Shown: positions 1 to 13,600 of the stretch, piece by piece
Position numbering within the stretch: position 1 is the stretch's first letter
Layout: every line of letters begins with the position of its first letter
Origin: Amphiura filiformis
Lineage: Eukaryota > Echinodermata > Ophiuroidea > Amphilepidida > Amphiuridae
DNA length: 64,000 bases
Assembly: GCF_039555335.1 (NCBI RefSeq)
Contig: NC_092635.1
Span: 50,488,052-50,552,051, forward strand
Direction: 5' to 3'
Notes under the pieces: generated by a model
What the model saw: only the letters and a program-made list of their open reading frames with translations
Databases searched by the model: none
Told to the model about the DNA's origin: nothing
Program-made: the position numbers and the translations under genes

Positions 1-133
1 ACACATAATCATGCATAACTCGCATAAGCGCAAAATCGGAATCAACTGAAATTTTGGGAATAGGTTTTTTCGTGGATATGTACTGAAAAATGTCATAAAA
101 AGAGGATGCTAGGATCACGAAATACTCCTTTAA
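1..133. mobile_element. TTAA-flanked MITE, family A, right part (cut by window edge)
   Basis: This is the right end of a short inverted-repeat element that recurs at 13675-14012, 23936-24214, 28611-28936 and 46917-47234. The shared core covers the 'catgcataactcgca' stretch and the end GGATCACGAAATACTCCT followed by TTAA. In complete copies the left end is the inverse, AGGGGCATTTCGTGATCC. The left part of this copy lies outside the window. The TTAA at 130-133 is shared with the next element. Confidence 0.75.
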
Positions 134-544
134 AGGATGTCTCCTGTAATCACAACATTATGCCATATATGTTAGAAAATTATCGAGCACAAATCGTGTA
201 GTTTTATTTAGACAAACTCGTATTGACCATAAAAACGAATTAATACAGCCGTCTCTCAACACACGATATTCAAAATTCCTGGGCGTCAAAATTGTGCAAT
301 GATGTCCCAGTAATACAATGAAGGCCGACAACTGAGCACAAATAACCATGATGTAATTGCACGAGACAATTTTGGCGCGGGAATTTTTAATATTGTGTTT
401 TGAGAGCCGGCTATTTTTATTTGATTTTATGGTCAGTATGAGTTTGTTTGTAAAAAAACCATGTGATTCATGCTATAATAATTATTTTTCTAACATATAA
501 GGTATAATGTTTTGATTGCCACCGGGGATTGCCAGAGACATCCT
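134..544. mobile_element. TTAA-flanked MITE, family B
   Basis: The 411-bp element starts AGGATGTCTC and ends GAGACATCCT. It lies exactly between TTAA at 130-133 and TTAA at 545-548. The inverted similarity continues inward for roughly 80 bp (ATGTTAGAAAA on both sides). There is no transposase. The TTAA duplication and purine-rich termini fit Kolobok-type elements better than piggyBac, whose ends begin CCC; this class call is inference. Confidence 0.7.
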
Positions 545-844
545 TTAAGACCAGCATCTTAATGAGCCCTAAAATTTATAATTCCAGGGTAGCACATGTC
601 TTTGCAGATGCAACAAATTAGAAAATAAAATATCTGCCAAATGTAAAACTTACTTAAGTGATATGTTCCAATAAAGGAAGTCAGAAAATCCATATAAATC
701 ATTTTAAGCATGTTGCCAAATGATCAAATCATGTCCACTACCTTGTGGCTCACAGTCGCATGTTCTTATCTATTCCAGTGACCCCTGTTTCCCTGGAACT
801 TTGGATGCATTGAAGTAGGTATTAGCATTTTACTTTGAAAAATC

Positions 845-852
845 TATATAAG
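845..852 (+). promoter_or_regulatory. Candidate TATA box (TATATAAG)
   Basis: TATATAAG lies about 335 bp upstream of the ATG of the acyl-CoA synthetase gene and could set a start site near 875-885. No initiator or transcript evidence is available. In AT-rich DNA such a match can occur by chance. Confidence 0.25.
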
Positions 853-1185
853 AGTTGCAGTGCTACTTTCATGTCCCTCCAGTGAACAGAGGCCCAATCC
901 TACCCATGCAAATATGCATGAGGTCATTTGAGGTGTCACTGGAGTAATAATAGTAATGTTAGTATGTTCAACCAGGGAAGTGGTTCAACTTTGTTTGAAG
1001 GTCTTTGATTTTTGTTGCTCTGTACCAAATCTAAAAATAGTACAAATGGTGATAGGCAATAGTTCAATGTATTATTTGCTTTTAAGTCTTGGCTGACAGT
1101 TGCCAAATGTACCAATGCCCAGTCAAGTTGTATGTGTAAACTGTGTACGCCTCCCAGGTAATACTGTTTTGTGGAGAGCATTATA

Positions 1186-1669
1186 ATGTCATTTAAACCC
1201 AACAAGGCTGCATTAGCAGCAGTCGGCATACCAGCTGCACTTCTAGTCGGATTACGACTACGCTACCCAACCATCCGTGATGACATCACTCTTATTCGAC
1301 AACAATTCGATTTACTCTTTGCCATTAAAGACTTTATGGACAGGAACCAGAAGGTTATTGATACCTTTGAAGAGCATGCACGCAATATACCAAACAAGCC
1401 ATTCATATTCTTTAAAGACGAATGCCACACATACGGTCAGGTGGATCGAGATGCCAACAAGTTGGCGCATTTCATGCAGGAAAGTGGAAAATTGGGAGTA
1501 GGAGATACTGTGGCGTTCTTACTACCAAACGCCCCTGTGTATGTATCAAGTTATTTAGCATGTAACAAGATTGGTGTTGCAGCGTCATTTGTGAACTACA
1601 ACCTCAAGCATCATGCACTGTTGCATTGCATCGAAATCTGTGAAGCTAAAGTTGTTCTCTGCTCAAAAG
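1186..1669 (+). CDS. Acyl-CoA synthetase exon 1
   Basis: Encodes residues 1-161 plus one base: the N-terminal hydrophobic anchor and the first part of the AMP-binding domain ([20 protein letters not shown] and [11 protein letters not shown]). The donor is AAAAG|GTAAAA. The open frame runs to 1746 into the intron, but the tail after CSKG has no family similarity. Confidence 0.9.
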
Positions 1670-4600
1670 GTAAAATTAATAGGTACAACTACCGAATAGG
1701 GTGCAACTTGCTAGACTTGAGTCTAGTACTCGTTTACGGAGTTTAGGGTCAGGGTTTAAGGTTGGGATAGGACAGTCTTGTAATAAGACTAGTAAAGTTG
1801 CACCCTATTCGCCAATCGCTCCTAATATTATCATGTAATCCTCGTATTTAATAGCACATGGGGCTCTGCAATAATTATATGGGGGGGTGTTTTCTCCCCA
1901 GGTTTTTTCAAAGCAGTCTGTCAAAAATTGGCCCCGCCCTGTTTTAGATGTGTCAAAAAATCTTTGCCTCCCCCTGTACACATGCCAGATATTTAGAACC
2001 CCATTCTTCTAACCTTGAATTGTTTTACCATTTGATGTGAGCAGGAAGGAAATTCTGCATATTTGAATGGTTTCCTGTTTTGTAAGCCTTTCTACAGGGT
2101 GTCCCAAAAAAAGAGGCCCCTCATTGCGCCTTCTTTTTCTCCTGTTTCTGACAAGTTGACTAAAAATATTTTGGTATGTAAAGAAACCTTTAATTGTTAG
2201 CTTTAATAAACTAAAACAATTATTTCAATCGGTTCTCAACTTTTGAAGATATGCCCTTTTGAATAAAAGTACCTGTTTTTCACTCTGTCCACGGATAGCA
2301 AACAGAGTGGTTGGGATTGGCTCATGGTGTGGAGTGGCCTGCACGATCACCAGACCTCACACCACTTGATTTTTTTCCTTTGTGGCCAAATCCAAGATCT
2401 TCGCAAATGTATTACTGAATGCATTCGCAAGTATCCGGCGCACAAGGGTGGTACGTAACTAAATTGATGCAATGAGGACCAGGGCTGAAACCTGTATTCG
2501 CCAAGGAGGCAACCAGGTAGAGGGCAGAGTAGCTCAGTAAACTCACTTCAGAAGAACCAAAGACAAACCAAACAGCCATTTAGGGCTACCTTTTATCCTA
2601 AAAAGAGAAATGACTTATGTTGTAAATAAAAAAAGAAAGCTAGAAACAACAAAGTAAGAAAGTAAGAAACATAATAAAACAAAAAGGCATAACCAAGAAA
2701 AAATAAGTAATTGCAAGTAAAGTAAAAGAAGTCCCATTCAGCATCCATTTTACTCACAAATTAATGACACTATTAACAAAATCCATTGCCCATAAACCCA
2801 CCGGTAAAGCCCATTCCATAAATAAAGTTATTTTATAAAGTTATCATTGAGGAATGTTTGATATTCATGCATGGCATGTGTACTCCTTTTCAATCTTTGA
2901 AGTAGCCAAACCTTCTCCGTGGACAGAGTGAAAAATGGGTACATTTCTTTAAAAGAGCATATCTTCAAAAGTTGTGAGCCGATTGATATAATTGTTTTAG
3001 TTTATTAAAGCTAACGACTCAAGGTTTCTTTACATACCAAAATATATTTGATCAACTTTTCAGAAATAGGAGAAAAAGAGGGTGCAATGAGGGGCCTCTT
3101 TTTTTTGGGACACCCTGTAGAGCATTATTGTAAAGGTGCCCATAAAATTGGCAAAAATCACTCCCCTCATTCATTTGTCCTGCCAGAAAATTATTCCCCC
3201 CTTAGCAGGCTTACCATGTACCAAAATTTTTGGGATCCCAATTTGCAAACTTTAAATGGCCTAGATACATGTTGCGAGCGCAACAAGCAGGAAAATGTGC
3301 ATATTTAAGCGTATCCGTACTGTTTAAGCCTTTTTGGAGCGTTTTATCTAAAAGGCACCCCATAAATGTGTGCCAAGAATCACTTGCCCCCCCTCTTGGC
3401 TTGCCAAAATTGCTTGCCCCCCTTTTGGCTTGCCAAAAATTTCTTGCTCCTCCCCCACCAATTTTACCCTCCTACCAGGGCTCATAATTATTATATTGCA
3501 CAGCCCCTTAGTATGTTCAACTTTGTTTGAAGGTCTTTGGTTTTTTGTTGCTCTGTACCAACAAGATTGCCCTCCTCCTGCTATAATTTGCCCCCTGGTT
3601 CACATAATTATTGCAACGCACTTATGTTTTATAACAGGTATTTATTCAAATACAAATGTGACCTGCTCTGACAAAACCAGGAACAAGTTGCATTTTTAAC
3701 ATTTCATGATTTGAATAAAAATGTAAGCACCAGACAATAAACTTTAAAATGATACCAAAATTATATTAATAGCATCAATACTTTTCAAGATATGGATAAT
3801 TTATTAAATGATACCTTGATAATTTTGTCAAATTGCTATTCTGAGCAATGGGCCAATTAGTTTCATGCCTACACAAAATTGAATAGGGATTATTATACAT
3901 GTAGTTCAACTGTTATTTATTGATTAAATAAACCTCTTTTAATAAGTACTTTCAAGGATTTTTTTATAGGAACGTCATCTTTAAAAGTCTGAATTTTTGT
4001 CCATGAAATTGTTAAAAAAAAAGGTTTTCAATACAATTATTTGTTCATAAAATTAATATTCCAGAATACATGGAGAGCCTTCAAGATATCCATGAAGATC
4101 TTAAAAGACTTGGAATTGAAATCTGGGTATTAGGTTATGAAGATACAGCGCCCCCACCAGGATACATCGCTGTTGATGTCAGACGGACCTCGGCTGAGCC
4201 TATACCAAGCGATATCAGGAAAGACCTCACTGTAAAGGACCCGTCAGTTTATATGTACACATCGGGCACTACAGGTGAGCTGGTACTTGCACTTCTGGGT
4301 TTATTCAGAGGGTATTCATGCTTGGCTTGCGATTGTCAAAATAGGGGTTGTTTACAGATGAACACATTAACAGTATAGAGGCCCTGCATGAAATTATCGA
4401 TTGGCTCCAAACAAAGGATTTGAGCCGGTGTCCTTCACCGTAGTTATGGCGGAGTGCAGTCCATTCAATCAAATGTTGTCATCATCCTATTTGATCGTAG
4501 TGCAGGGTTATGTGTGTGAGACGAACTGTCACGGTAGATTGCAATCATGCTTTTGTTGAATGCATTTGAGTAGTCCGCCATATTTACGGGATGATACGTC

Positions 4601-7600
4601 ACATGCAAGGCCTCTATGCTCTAGTGATGTGATATTCAGTTGTGTAGATTTCTTTTTGGCATTGGGGGATGGGGTTGGAATAAAAGTCTTGAAGTATAGT
4701 GAATCTAGCACCTTTTGGCAACATAATTTGGTTATGGTACAAATGCAAGTGAAGCACACAAAAAAATTTGCCATATTAAAGCTAAACTTGTGAAATATAG
4801 TGCAAAAGTGGCATAACATGAGTGCGAATATGGTGATATTTACAATAATATTACTGGGTCACAGTGGTAAATTTGAGAAAATGATAGGCCTCTCATACTA
4901 CATATGGTAGGTCAGTAATTAAGTATCAGTTTTGACTGTAAATGTTTAGAGCAAGAAGTAAACCAATAAAATCATGTCAATGCCCTAAGTGCTTTTTGGT
5001 ATAGACGAATCCAACAAGCCAAGTGATGGTCAGAATTCAGTCGGCAATTATTGGGTCCCATCTGCACCAAACTGGTGTTGTTACTGCCCAATTGGGTGGA
5101 TTAAATCCGCTTAAAAATCGATGCTGAATTGTATTGTGTTGTAAACTTTATAATTCTTTTGAAAGAAGGAACAAAAAAGAGAAAATGATAAAAGAAGTTG
5201 TTTGTTTTGGTCAGGATTTGAACCTGAGGTCGGCGACCAATAGCCACAGGTGTTTTGCTCAGCCCTCGAATTAAGGATCTGAAGGGGCACGGCAACTTTT
5301 TTAGGGCAAGTTGATAACTGCCTTGAATTTTCACTGAAAAGGCAAGGCAGCACAGCAGTTTGTAATATTTCAACAGGGCATCATGGCAACTATTGAAAAT
5401 TTGAGAAGGGCGCCAAGGCAATTTCTCAAAAGTGAAGAAAACACACACAAACATAGATAGATGATTTTATAATGAAGGAGCAGGGCTGGGGCACCGACGG
5501 CAACTTCATTAGAGGGCGCGGCAAGTGACTGCCTTGGGTAAAGGACATATTTTGAGGGCATTACGGCAGTGGGGGTGGGTACCCACGGCAAAATACCATG
5601 GGTGCCGTGGGTTAATTCGAGGGCTGGTTTTGCTGGCCCGGCCAACAAAACCGTGCGTATATATCACCCGGATATATCACTTGGGGTGATTGCGTCATCG
5701 CATCAGACGGGATGCATGTGCAGTGGATGTATCACAGTATTTTGTAGTACCTGGGAGTGTTAAGGTTAAGGGGATCGACTGTTAAATCTCAGGAATTTGT
5801 GAAGCATAGTCATTGTCATTACTTAATTATTCACAGGCAACATCCAACATTGACATTTTCTGAAATAAAAGGCAATATGTCAAGGAATCTCAATATAAAA
5901 CACAGATTTGATGTAAAAACAACCATGCATTTTGGAGAACATCACAAACACATTTTTGCCTTAATTTGTTTGGAACACTGCAATTTTACTGCAAGGGCTC
6001 AAACGCATAATACCCCCACACATCAAAGTCTAGTCTAGCTCCTTATCAGCATAATTCCCTCACACATCAAAGTCTAGTCTAGTTCCTTATTGATTGAGCT
6101 GTCTTGACTACTATTATGTAATAATTCTTGAGAAGAGGCTATGCAAAATTATGTTTCTACATATTTCATGTTAGGGAGAGCATGGCACAGTTAAAAATGA
6201 TCCCTACTGGTGCATGAGGTCCCTGGTTCGATTCTCGGTGGTGAAGAGCTTGCTGGGGTTGACGAAGAAAATTAAGACTGAATTAAATTAGAAACACCTA
6301 GAGATTAAATTTAGACTTCTACTCATCTTGTGATTCATTCAAAGTGGAGTAAATGAACCATGAGAGAATTCTGTCCTTTGGAGGGGACGTTAAGCCGTCG
6401 GTCCCATGTGCAGAAGTGCCATTTATATGTATAGCTCGCAGTCAGTTTGGAGAAGTGTAGGGTGTTAACTCCTGCATATCCCAACCAGTCCCGGTGTTCA
6501 ATTGGACCCCAATGGAATAAGCTTCATCAAGGCACTCTGGTTATCCTGGATTGTCAATCAAACAACTCGAAGGCCTACATGTCCTTTTAAAACATAAACT
6601 GTCCCTCTAATGTCCCTTTAAAGATATACAGTTTAAGTGTAAGTAAGTAAGGTGCATGTCAGTGTTTATTTTCCTTTTGTTTCATATCCATACAGGTCTT
6701 CCTAAAGCAGTGGTCCTGACACATTCTAGAATGATCAAGGCTATGTTTCTAACCCATCCATGTAAGGTCAACTCTGATGATGTCATTTATTGTCCATTGC
6801 CTATCTACCATGGAGCAGCATTTGGGATGGGTATATGTTCAGCTATAAGAGTCGGTGAGTACTAACCATGCAGTAGCTGTGTCATGCTATTAAGCAGGTG
6901 AGTCAGTCCATGCGAAAACAGACTGAGTGTACACCCACCCTCTTGGATTTTGCTCTCCTTTGGCTCAAAGGTACCTTTCATCGATCCCTAGGTGAGGACA
7001 AAAAAAAAAAATTCAAATTCCATTTCGTTTGCGAATGACGGGCCGTCAAAGTTTGGCGACTTTGACCAAAATTGGGAATTTAAGGGGTCCAAATGACAAA
7101 GTGCTCTCTTTGAGGGGACATTTTCTTCTTAATTGAATCAGTTGTGACCCTCTTGGTGAATGTTGTCACTCACTGGTTGTGTCTGAAATGCCTAATGCCA
7201 AAAAAGATAGATTTCTGAATTTCGTTGGGATTTCAGGGGGGGGGGTCAAAATCAGCACTTTGTACTGTTCAATCAAATTATTTTGATTTTGAAGGACCCA
7301 TGATAATGTCACAGTGCACTTATAGGTCCTAATTATATTCATAATGGATTAACCATGTGCCAATGTCTATGAGCAATACAAAAGAAGATAAATTTCTAGA
7401 CCCCCTACAGAAATTTAGGCCCCCCCTAAAGTGGTTCAGCCACAAATGGCGCTTCTTGAGCCTACTCAAGAAGCTGTTGATGCAGGCCTTGCCAAACTTG
7501 AGAACTGCATTGACGATGTTCGCGGGTGGAAAGGAAGCAACTGCTTGAAGTTAAATGACTCTAAAACTGAATTTATAATCATTGGCTCAAGACAGCAATT

Positions 7601-10600
7601 GGAGAAAGTCAACATTCCGCACATTAGGGTTGGTTCTTCTTATATTGAACCATCCACTGACATAAGAAATCTGGGTGTTATGTTTGACACTTCATTGACT
7701 ATGGAGAATCAGATCACGTCCATGTCCAAAGCTGCTTGTTTATCACTGCGCAACATTGGAAGTGTACGCAAATATTTGACCAGAGATGCAGCAGAAACTC
7801 TCACTCATGCTTTTGTGACATCAAGAATTGATGGAAATAATGCTCTCCTAAATGGTCTGCCAGATAAGCAACTTAATAGGCTCCAGAGACTACAAAACAT
7901 GGCTGCACGCATCATAACTTACACCAAAAAGTCTGACCACATCACACCTGTGTTAGCGGACTTACATTGGTTACCTGTTAAACAACGAGTGTCTTTCAAA
8001 GTTTGTTTGATCTTGTTCAAATGCATGCATGGTCAGGCACCCCTCTACTTGAGTGATCTAGTTGATGCTTTCACTCCGGATAAAGCTGGGTTGAGATCAG
8101 CGGACAGTGGGCGCCTGCTGGAGCTTCAGTACAAGAACCCTTTGGGGAGATAGATCCTTGAAGTTGGTGCACCTAAACTATGGAACACACTGCCTGTAGC
8201 CCTAAGAACATGTGACAATATCGCAACTTTCAAATCTGGACTTAAGACCCATCTATACAATGAGGCATTCAAAGAGTGACTCTTTTAGTATTTGACTCTT
8301 TTTCAAATGAACTGTGTCACCATGTTGATATATTTTTTCTCAGATCTTTTGAACTTGTTGTGTCAAGCGCCATTGAGCGTCGAAAGGCGGATACCGGCGC
8401 TATATTAAATCGTCATTATTATTATTATTATTATTATTATTAAAATCAGCAAATTTTGACCCCTAATAACTTTAGGTGTACACCAGATATGAATTTCTAG
8501 TCTTTTGCATATGAAAGAATGCAGTGAGTGTAACGTTACTAGGAACATAAGATTTGTTTTGTATTTTTTTTGTGTTTTGATACTAAGTTGGCGCTTTCAA
8601 AAATGCCAATTTTTACTAACGTAAAGGTTTATCACTGGGGACAAAATGCCAATTTTAGTATGCCCTTATTTCTGTTTTTGATCACTAATTATATTCGGAA
8701 TGGATTAACCATGTGCCAATGTCTATGAGCAATACAAAAGAAGTGAAATTTCTAGACCCCCTACAGAATTTTAGGCCCCCCTAAAGTGGTTCAGCCACAA
8801 ATTGCGCTTAAAATCGGCAAATTCTGACCCCTAATAACTTTAGGTGTACACCAGATATGAATTTCTAGTCTTTTGCATCTGAAAGAATGCAGTCTAACGT
8901 TACTAGGAACATAAGATTTGTTTTGTATCTTTTATGTTTTGACATTAAGTTGATGCTTTCAAAAATAGTCATTTTGCCTAGCGTACAGGATATGGGTACA
9001 AAATTCCAATTTTAGAGTAACTTTTTAAAATATTTTTGATCATTTTATAGAAAATTGTCTTTATCTTGATATTCAAGTTGCTCTTGAGTCAAATAATAAG
9101 AGCACCTTGAAGTGTCAGGATAAGTAAAGAAATTGCAATAAAACTAAAAAACCTAGAAACAATAGCACAGTGAAATGTACCATGACCTATAATTTGCAAG
9201 TGTATCGTTGCCAGGAAGCACCATTTTAACCCCCTTGAAAATCCGTATAGAGAATTAGAAATTAGTTTTTTCTTATTATTTGACTCAAGAGCAACTTGAA
9301 ATAACATTGCAAATAAAACAATTTGCTATAGAATGATCAAAAATAGAAAAAAAAGGCATTTAAAATTGGCATTTTGTACCCGTAACCTGTCGTTGGTCAA
9401 AAATTGGCATTTTGAAAGCGTCAACTTAGTATCAAAACACAAAAAATACAAAACAAATCTTATGTTCCTTGTAACATTAGACTACATTATTTCAGATGCA
9501 AAAGACTAGAAATTCATATCTGTTATGGGTCAAAATTTGCCGATTTTAAGCACCATTTATGGCTCAGTGAACCACTTTAGGGGGGCCTAAAATTCTGTAG
9601 GGGATCTAGAATTTTCTCTTCTTTTGTAACTGCTCATAGACCTTGGCACATGGTTAATCCATTCTGAATATAATTAGTGATCAAAAATAGAAAAAATGGC
9701 ATATTAAAATTGGTATTTTGTACTCGTAACCTGTCTGTTAGTCAAAAATTGGCATATTTGAAAATGTCAACTTAGTATCAAAACACAAAAAATACAAAAC
9801 AAATCTTATGTTCCTAGTAACATAAGACTACATTCTTTCATATGCAAAAGAATAGAAATTCATATCTGGTGTACACCTAGAGTTATTAGGGGTCAAAATT
9901 TGCCGATTTTAAGCACCATTTGTGGCTGAACCACTTTAGGGGGGCCTAAAATTCTGTAGGGGGTCTAGAAATTTCTCTTCTTTTGTACTGCTCATAGACA
10001 TTGGCACATGGTTAATCCATTCTGAATATAATTAGTGATAAAAATAGAAAAATGGCATATTAAAATTGGCATTTTGTCCCCGTAACCTGTATGTTAGTAA
10101 AAAATTGTCATTTTTGAAAGCGTCAACTTAGTATCAAAACACAAAAAATACAAAACAAATCTTATGTTCCTAGTAACGTTAGACTGCATTCTTTCAAATG
10201 CAAAAGACTAGAAATTCATATCTGGTGTACACCTTAAATTATTAGGGGTCAAAATTTGCCGATTTTAAGCGCCATTTGTGGCTGAACCACTCTAGGGGGC
10301 CCTACAGCTCTGTAGGAGGTCGATAAATTTCTCTTTTTTTGAATTTCTCATAGACATTGGCACATGATTAATCCATTCTGAACATAATTTGGACCTATAA
10401 GTGCACTGTGACATTATCATGGGTCTTTCAAAATCAAATATAATTTGATTGAACAGCATGAAGTGCCGTTTTTTACCCCCCCCTGAAATCTCAACGAAGT
10501 TCAAAAATCAATCTTTTTTGGCATTAGGCATTTCAGACACAGCCAGTGAGTGACCACATTCAACAAGAGGGTCACAACTGATTCAATTAAGAAGAAAATG

Positions 10601-13600
10601 CCCATCAAAGAGAGCATTTTGTCAATTAGACCACTTAAATTCCCAATTTTGGTCAAAATCGCCAAACTTTGATGGCCTGCCATTCATAAGCGAAATGGAA
10701 TTTGGAATTTTTCTTGTGACCTCACCTAGGGATCCATAAAAGGTACGCCTGAGCCAAAGGAGAGCAAAATCCAAGAGGGTGGGTGTACACTCAGTCTCTT
10801 TTGGCATGGACTGACCCAGGTGCTAAAGTATATAGACTGCTTATGAAGGAGATTGTGAAAACTGTTTCTCCAAGGTGATCTTAAGACCTTGGTTGTATAG
10901 TTACCTGTTTACTCATTATTTATTTAGCCCGGTCTTTTAAAGTGTCACCTATATTTTGGACCAGTGTAACATTAAAATAAGTGCCAGTCTTATAAAGTGT
11001 CACATATTTCTGAACCAGTGTAACAATAAAATCTTGAAGCTGCTGAACAGGTAAATTTGGACAATTGAGTTCAGGTCTGTAAAATATAACTGTTATTTAT
11101 TTGATTTCTTAGTGCCAGTCTTATAAAGTGTTTCTGAACCAGTGTAACACTAAAATCTTGAAGCTGATAAATTTTACATCAGTTTACCAGTCATTGATTT
11201 ATGATTCTGAAGTGCAATTGCCAGTCTTCTAAAGTGTCACATATATGTGGACCAATATGACATTGGGCTGTTCCAGTTGAAATCCACACTACCCCTGTGG
11301 AAGATTTTGGAAATATCTTCCACAGGGGGAGTATGTTTTCCAAATGTAATTGGTCAGGGTTAATCATTTTGAAACCCACACTCCCCCTGTATTATAGCTT
11401 CTTCTTCTTCTTCTTCCATGGTTGTGCAGTCCTCATATGGATGAGTATCAAACGCACTGCGAGGGTGGCCGCGCGTGGTACAAGCATGACATAAACAAAA
11501 CAAATTGTGCATAAAATAAACAGGTGCGAGTAAAAACTGGTAGCAAGATGATTACTGCCAGCAGGCCCTCAACGCAGTCTTGAAGGCATTGAGGGAACAG
11601 GATGCAGCTGGGTCTGTTGACAGGCTGTTCCAGTCACGGATGGTGCGTGGAAAGTATGAGTTTAAGTAAGCTGTCGAACTACACCGCGGATATTGAAAGC
11701 GGGAACCATGGCCTCTGGTGATTGAAGCTAGTGGAGTCATGTACTGGGACCACCTGATGTCGATGAGGTCAAACCGTATGCGATACATCATCTCCAGTCT
11801 GCTTTGGAGACGTCTGGTAGCCAAGGTGGGCCATTGGAGATCTTGAACCATGGCTGACACACTGCTTGAGCGATCATAGTCACCTGTGACAAACCTAGCA
11901 CAACTTCTCTGAACCTGCTCAATCTTTCTGATGTTGCGTTGAGTATGAGGGTCCCAGGATGTGGCGGCGTACTCAACTATTGGGCGAATGAAGGTTTTGT
12001 AGCTGGTCTCTTTGATCTTGTGTCCACAGTGGCCGATGTTTCTGCTAAGGAAGGCTCTGATGGAATTGGCTTTCTTTGCCACAGTGTCAACATGCATGTT
12101 GAAGTTCAGCTTCGAGTCAAGGTGGACTCCAAGATACTTTGCAGAGTCAACAAGCTCCAACTCGTGGCTATGGATTTACCTATACTTTCCACAACTGGAG
12201 TGAGCATTTCAAATGGGAGTTACCCAATATTTCTATTCTATTCAAAACTCATACTCCCTCTGTGGAAGACTTTAGCTAAATCTTCCACAGGGGTAGTGTG
12301 GATTTTAAATGGAATAGCCCATTCAAATCTTGAAACTGAATAAGCATTTTACAAGTTTGTTTGATTTACATTTAATTATTGATGATTATGTTGTTGTTTA
12401 TGAAGGTTGTTCTGTTGTCATAGCACCCAAGTTTTCTGCAAGTCGTTACTGGGATGATGTACGCAGATACAGGGCTACGGTTGTCCAGTACATCGGAGAA
12501 CTTTGCAGATATTTGTTAGCACAACCAGCGGTAAGAATTTCAAACAATGAAAGTTAGGAAGTCAGAAATGCTTTAGTGAATATGGCGCTTGCAAGTCGAA
12601 ACAGCTAAAATAAATAAAAATTCGCCCAGGAAAAAAATATACCCCCCACTGTAGGGATGTTATATAAATTGCATCAGATTTGACAGTTTTGCCAATGTAT
12701 CATATTACCCTGTTATATAACAGTTAGCGTATTGTTTGTAATAAACGCTCCCCCTCTAATAAACGCCCCCCTCCATATCGTGTAGGTAAGCTTAAAACTT
12801 GCATCAGTCATGTCAGTCACGATAGCTATATTGAATGGACAAAACATATTATGACTCAACTCCCATCCATTTCATTGCCTAATTATGGTAGAATTTCACT
12901 AATTCCATGCACTTACAGGAGTAATTTTGTTGTATTTCCCACGAAAATATCATTTTCCGTGAGCCGCGCCGCCATCATGTATAGTCGTGAATCCCTCCTT
13001 TTAATAGGAGCACCATCGGGAAATTGAACCTGATTTTTAAGCTTTTTCACTGACAATTCACTTCAATAAACGCCCCCTTTTGGAAAAATGCAACACCCCG
13101 GGGCGGTTATTACAAACAATACGGTAAGTGATCTGGCCGGCTTGGCCAATGCCTTAAATCTCTTGGTCACAGAACTTCATGATATGCATCTGAAAATTTG
13201 ATATAAGCAGTCAGTCAGTCAACAAGTTGCAAGTTCCCCATAGTAGCTTAGGGCTCGAACAAGCAATATATGTGCCAATCCTCACCATAAAGGAACATAA
13301 CAAGTAAAATAGATTAACAGGGAAAGTTTCCCCCTTCATCCCACCCCTTAAAGTATCTCATGTGAAATTATATTATCAATAACAAAATCCAGAAACAAAA
13401 TATAGTTGTGTTTTATGCTCATTGAACTCTTACATTTGTGTAATTTGCACCTTTTACAGCGCATTGATGATGGCAAGTATGCCCATAGAGTCCGTGTGGC
13501 AGTAGGCAATGGATTACGTCCAGATATTTGGGTTGAATTCCAGAAACGATTCAACATTGAGCATATCCGTGAATTCTACGCTGCTACCGAAGGCAACTTT

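Noticed and set aside
1171-1185. Start at the in-frame GTG codon at 1171
   Set aside because: Nuclear genes start at ATG; the ATG at 1186 gives the family's usual N-terminus.
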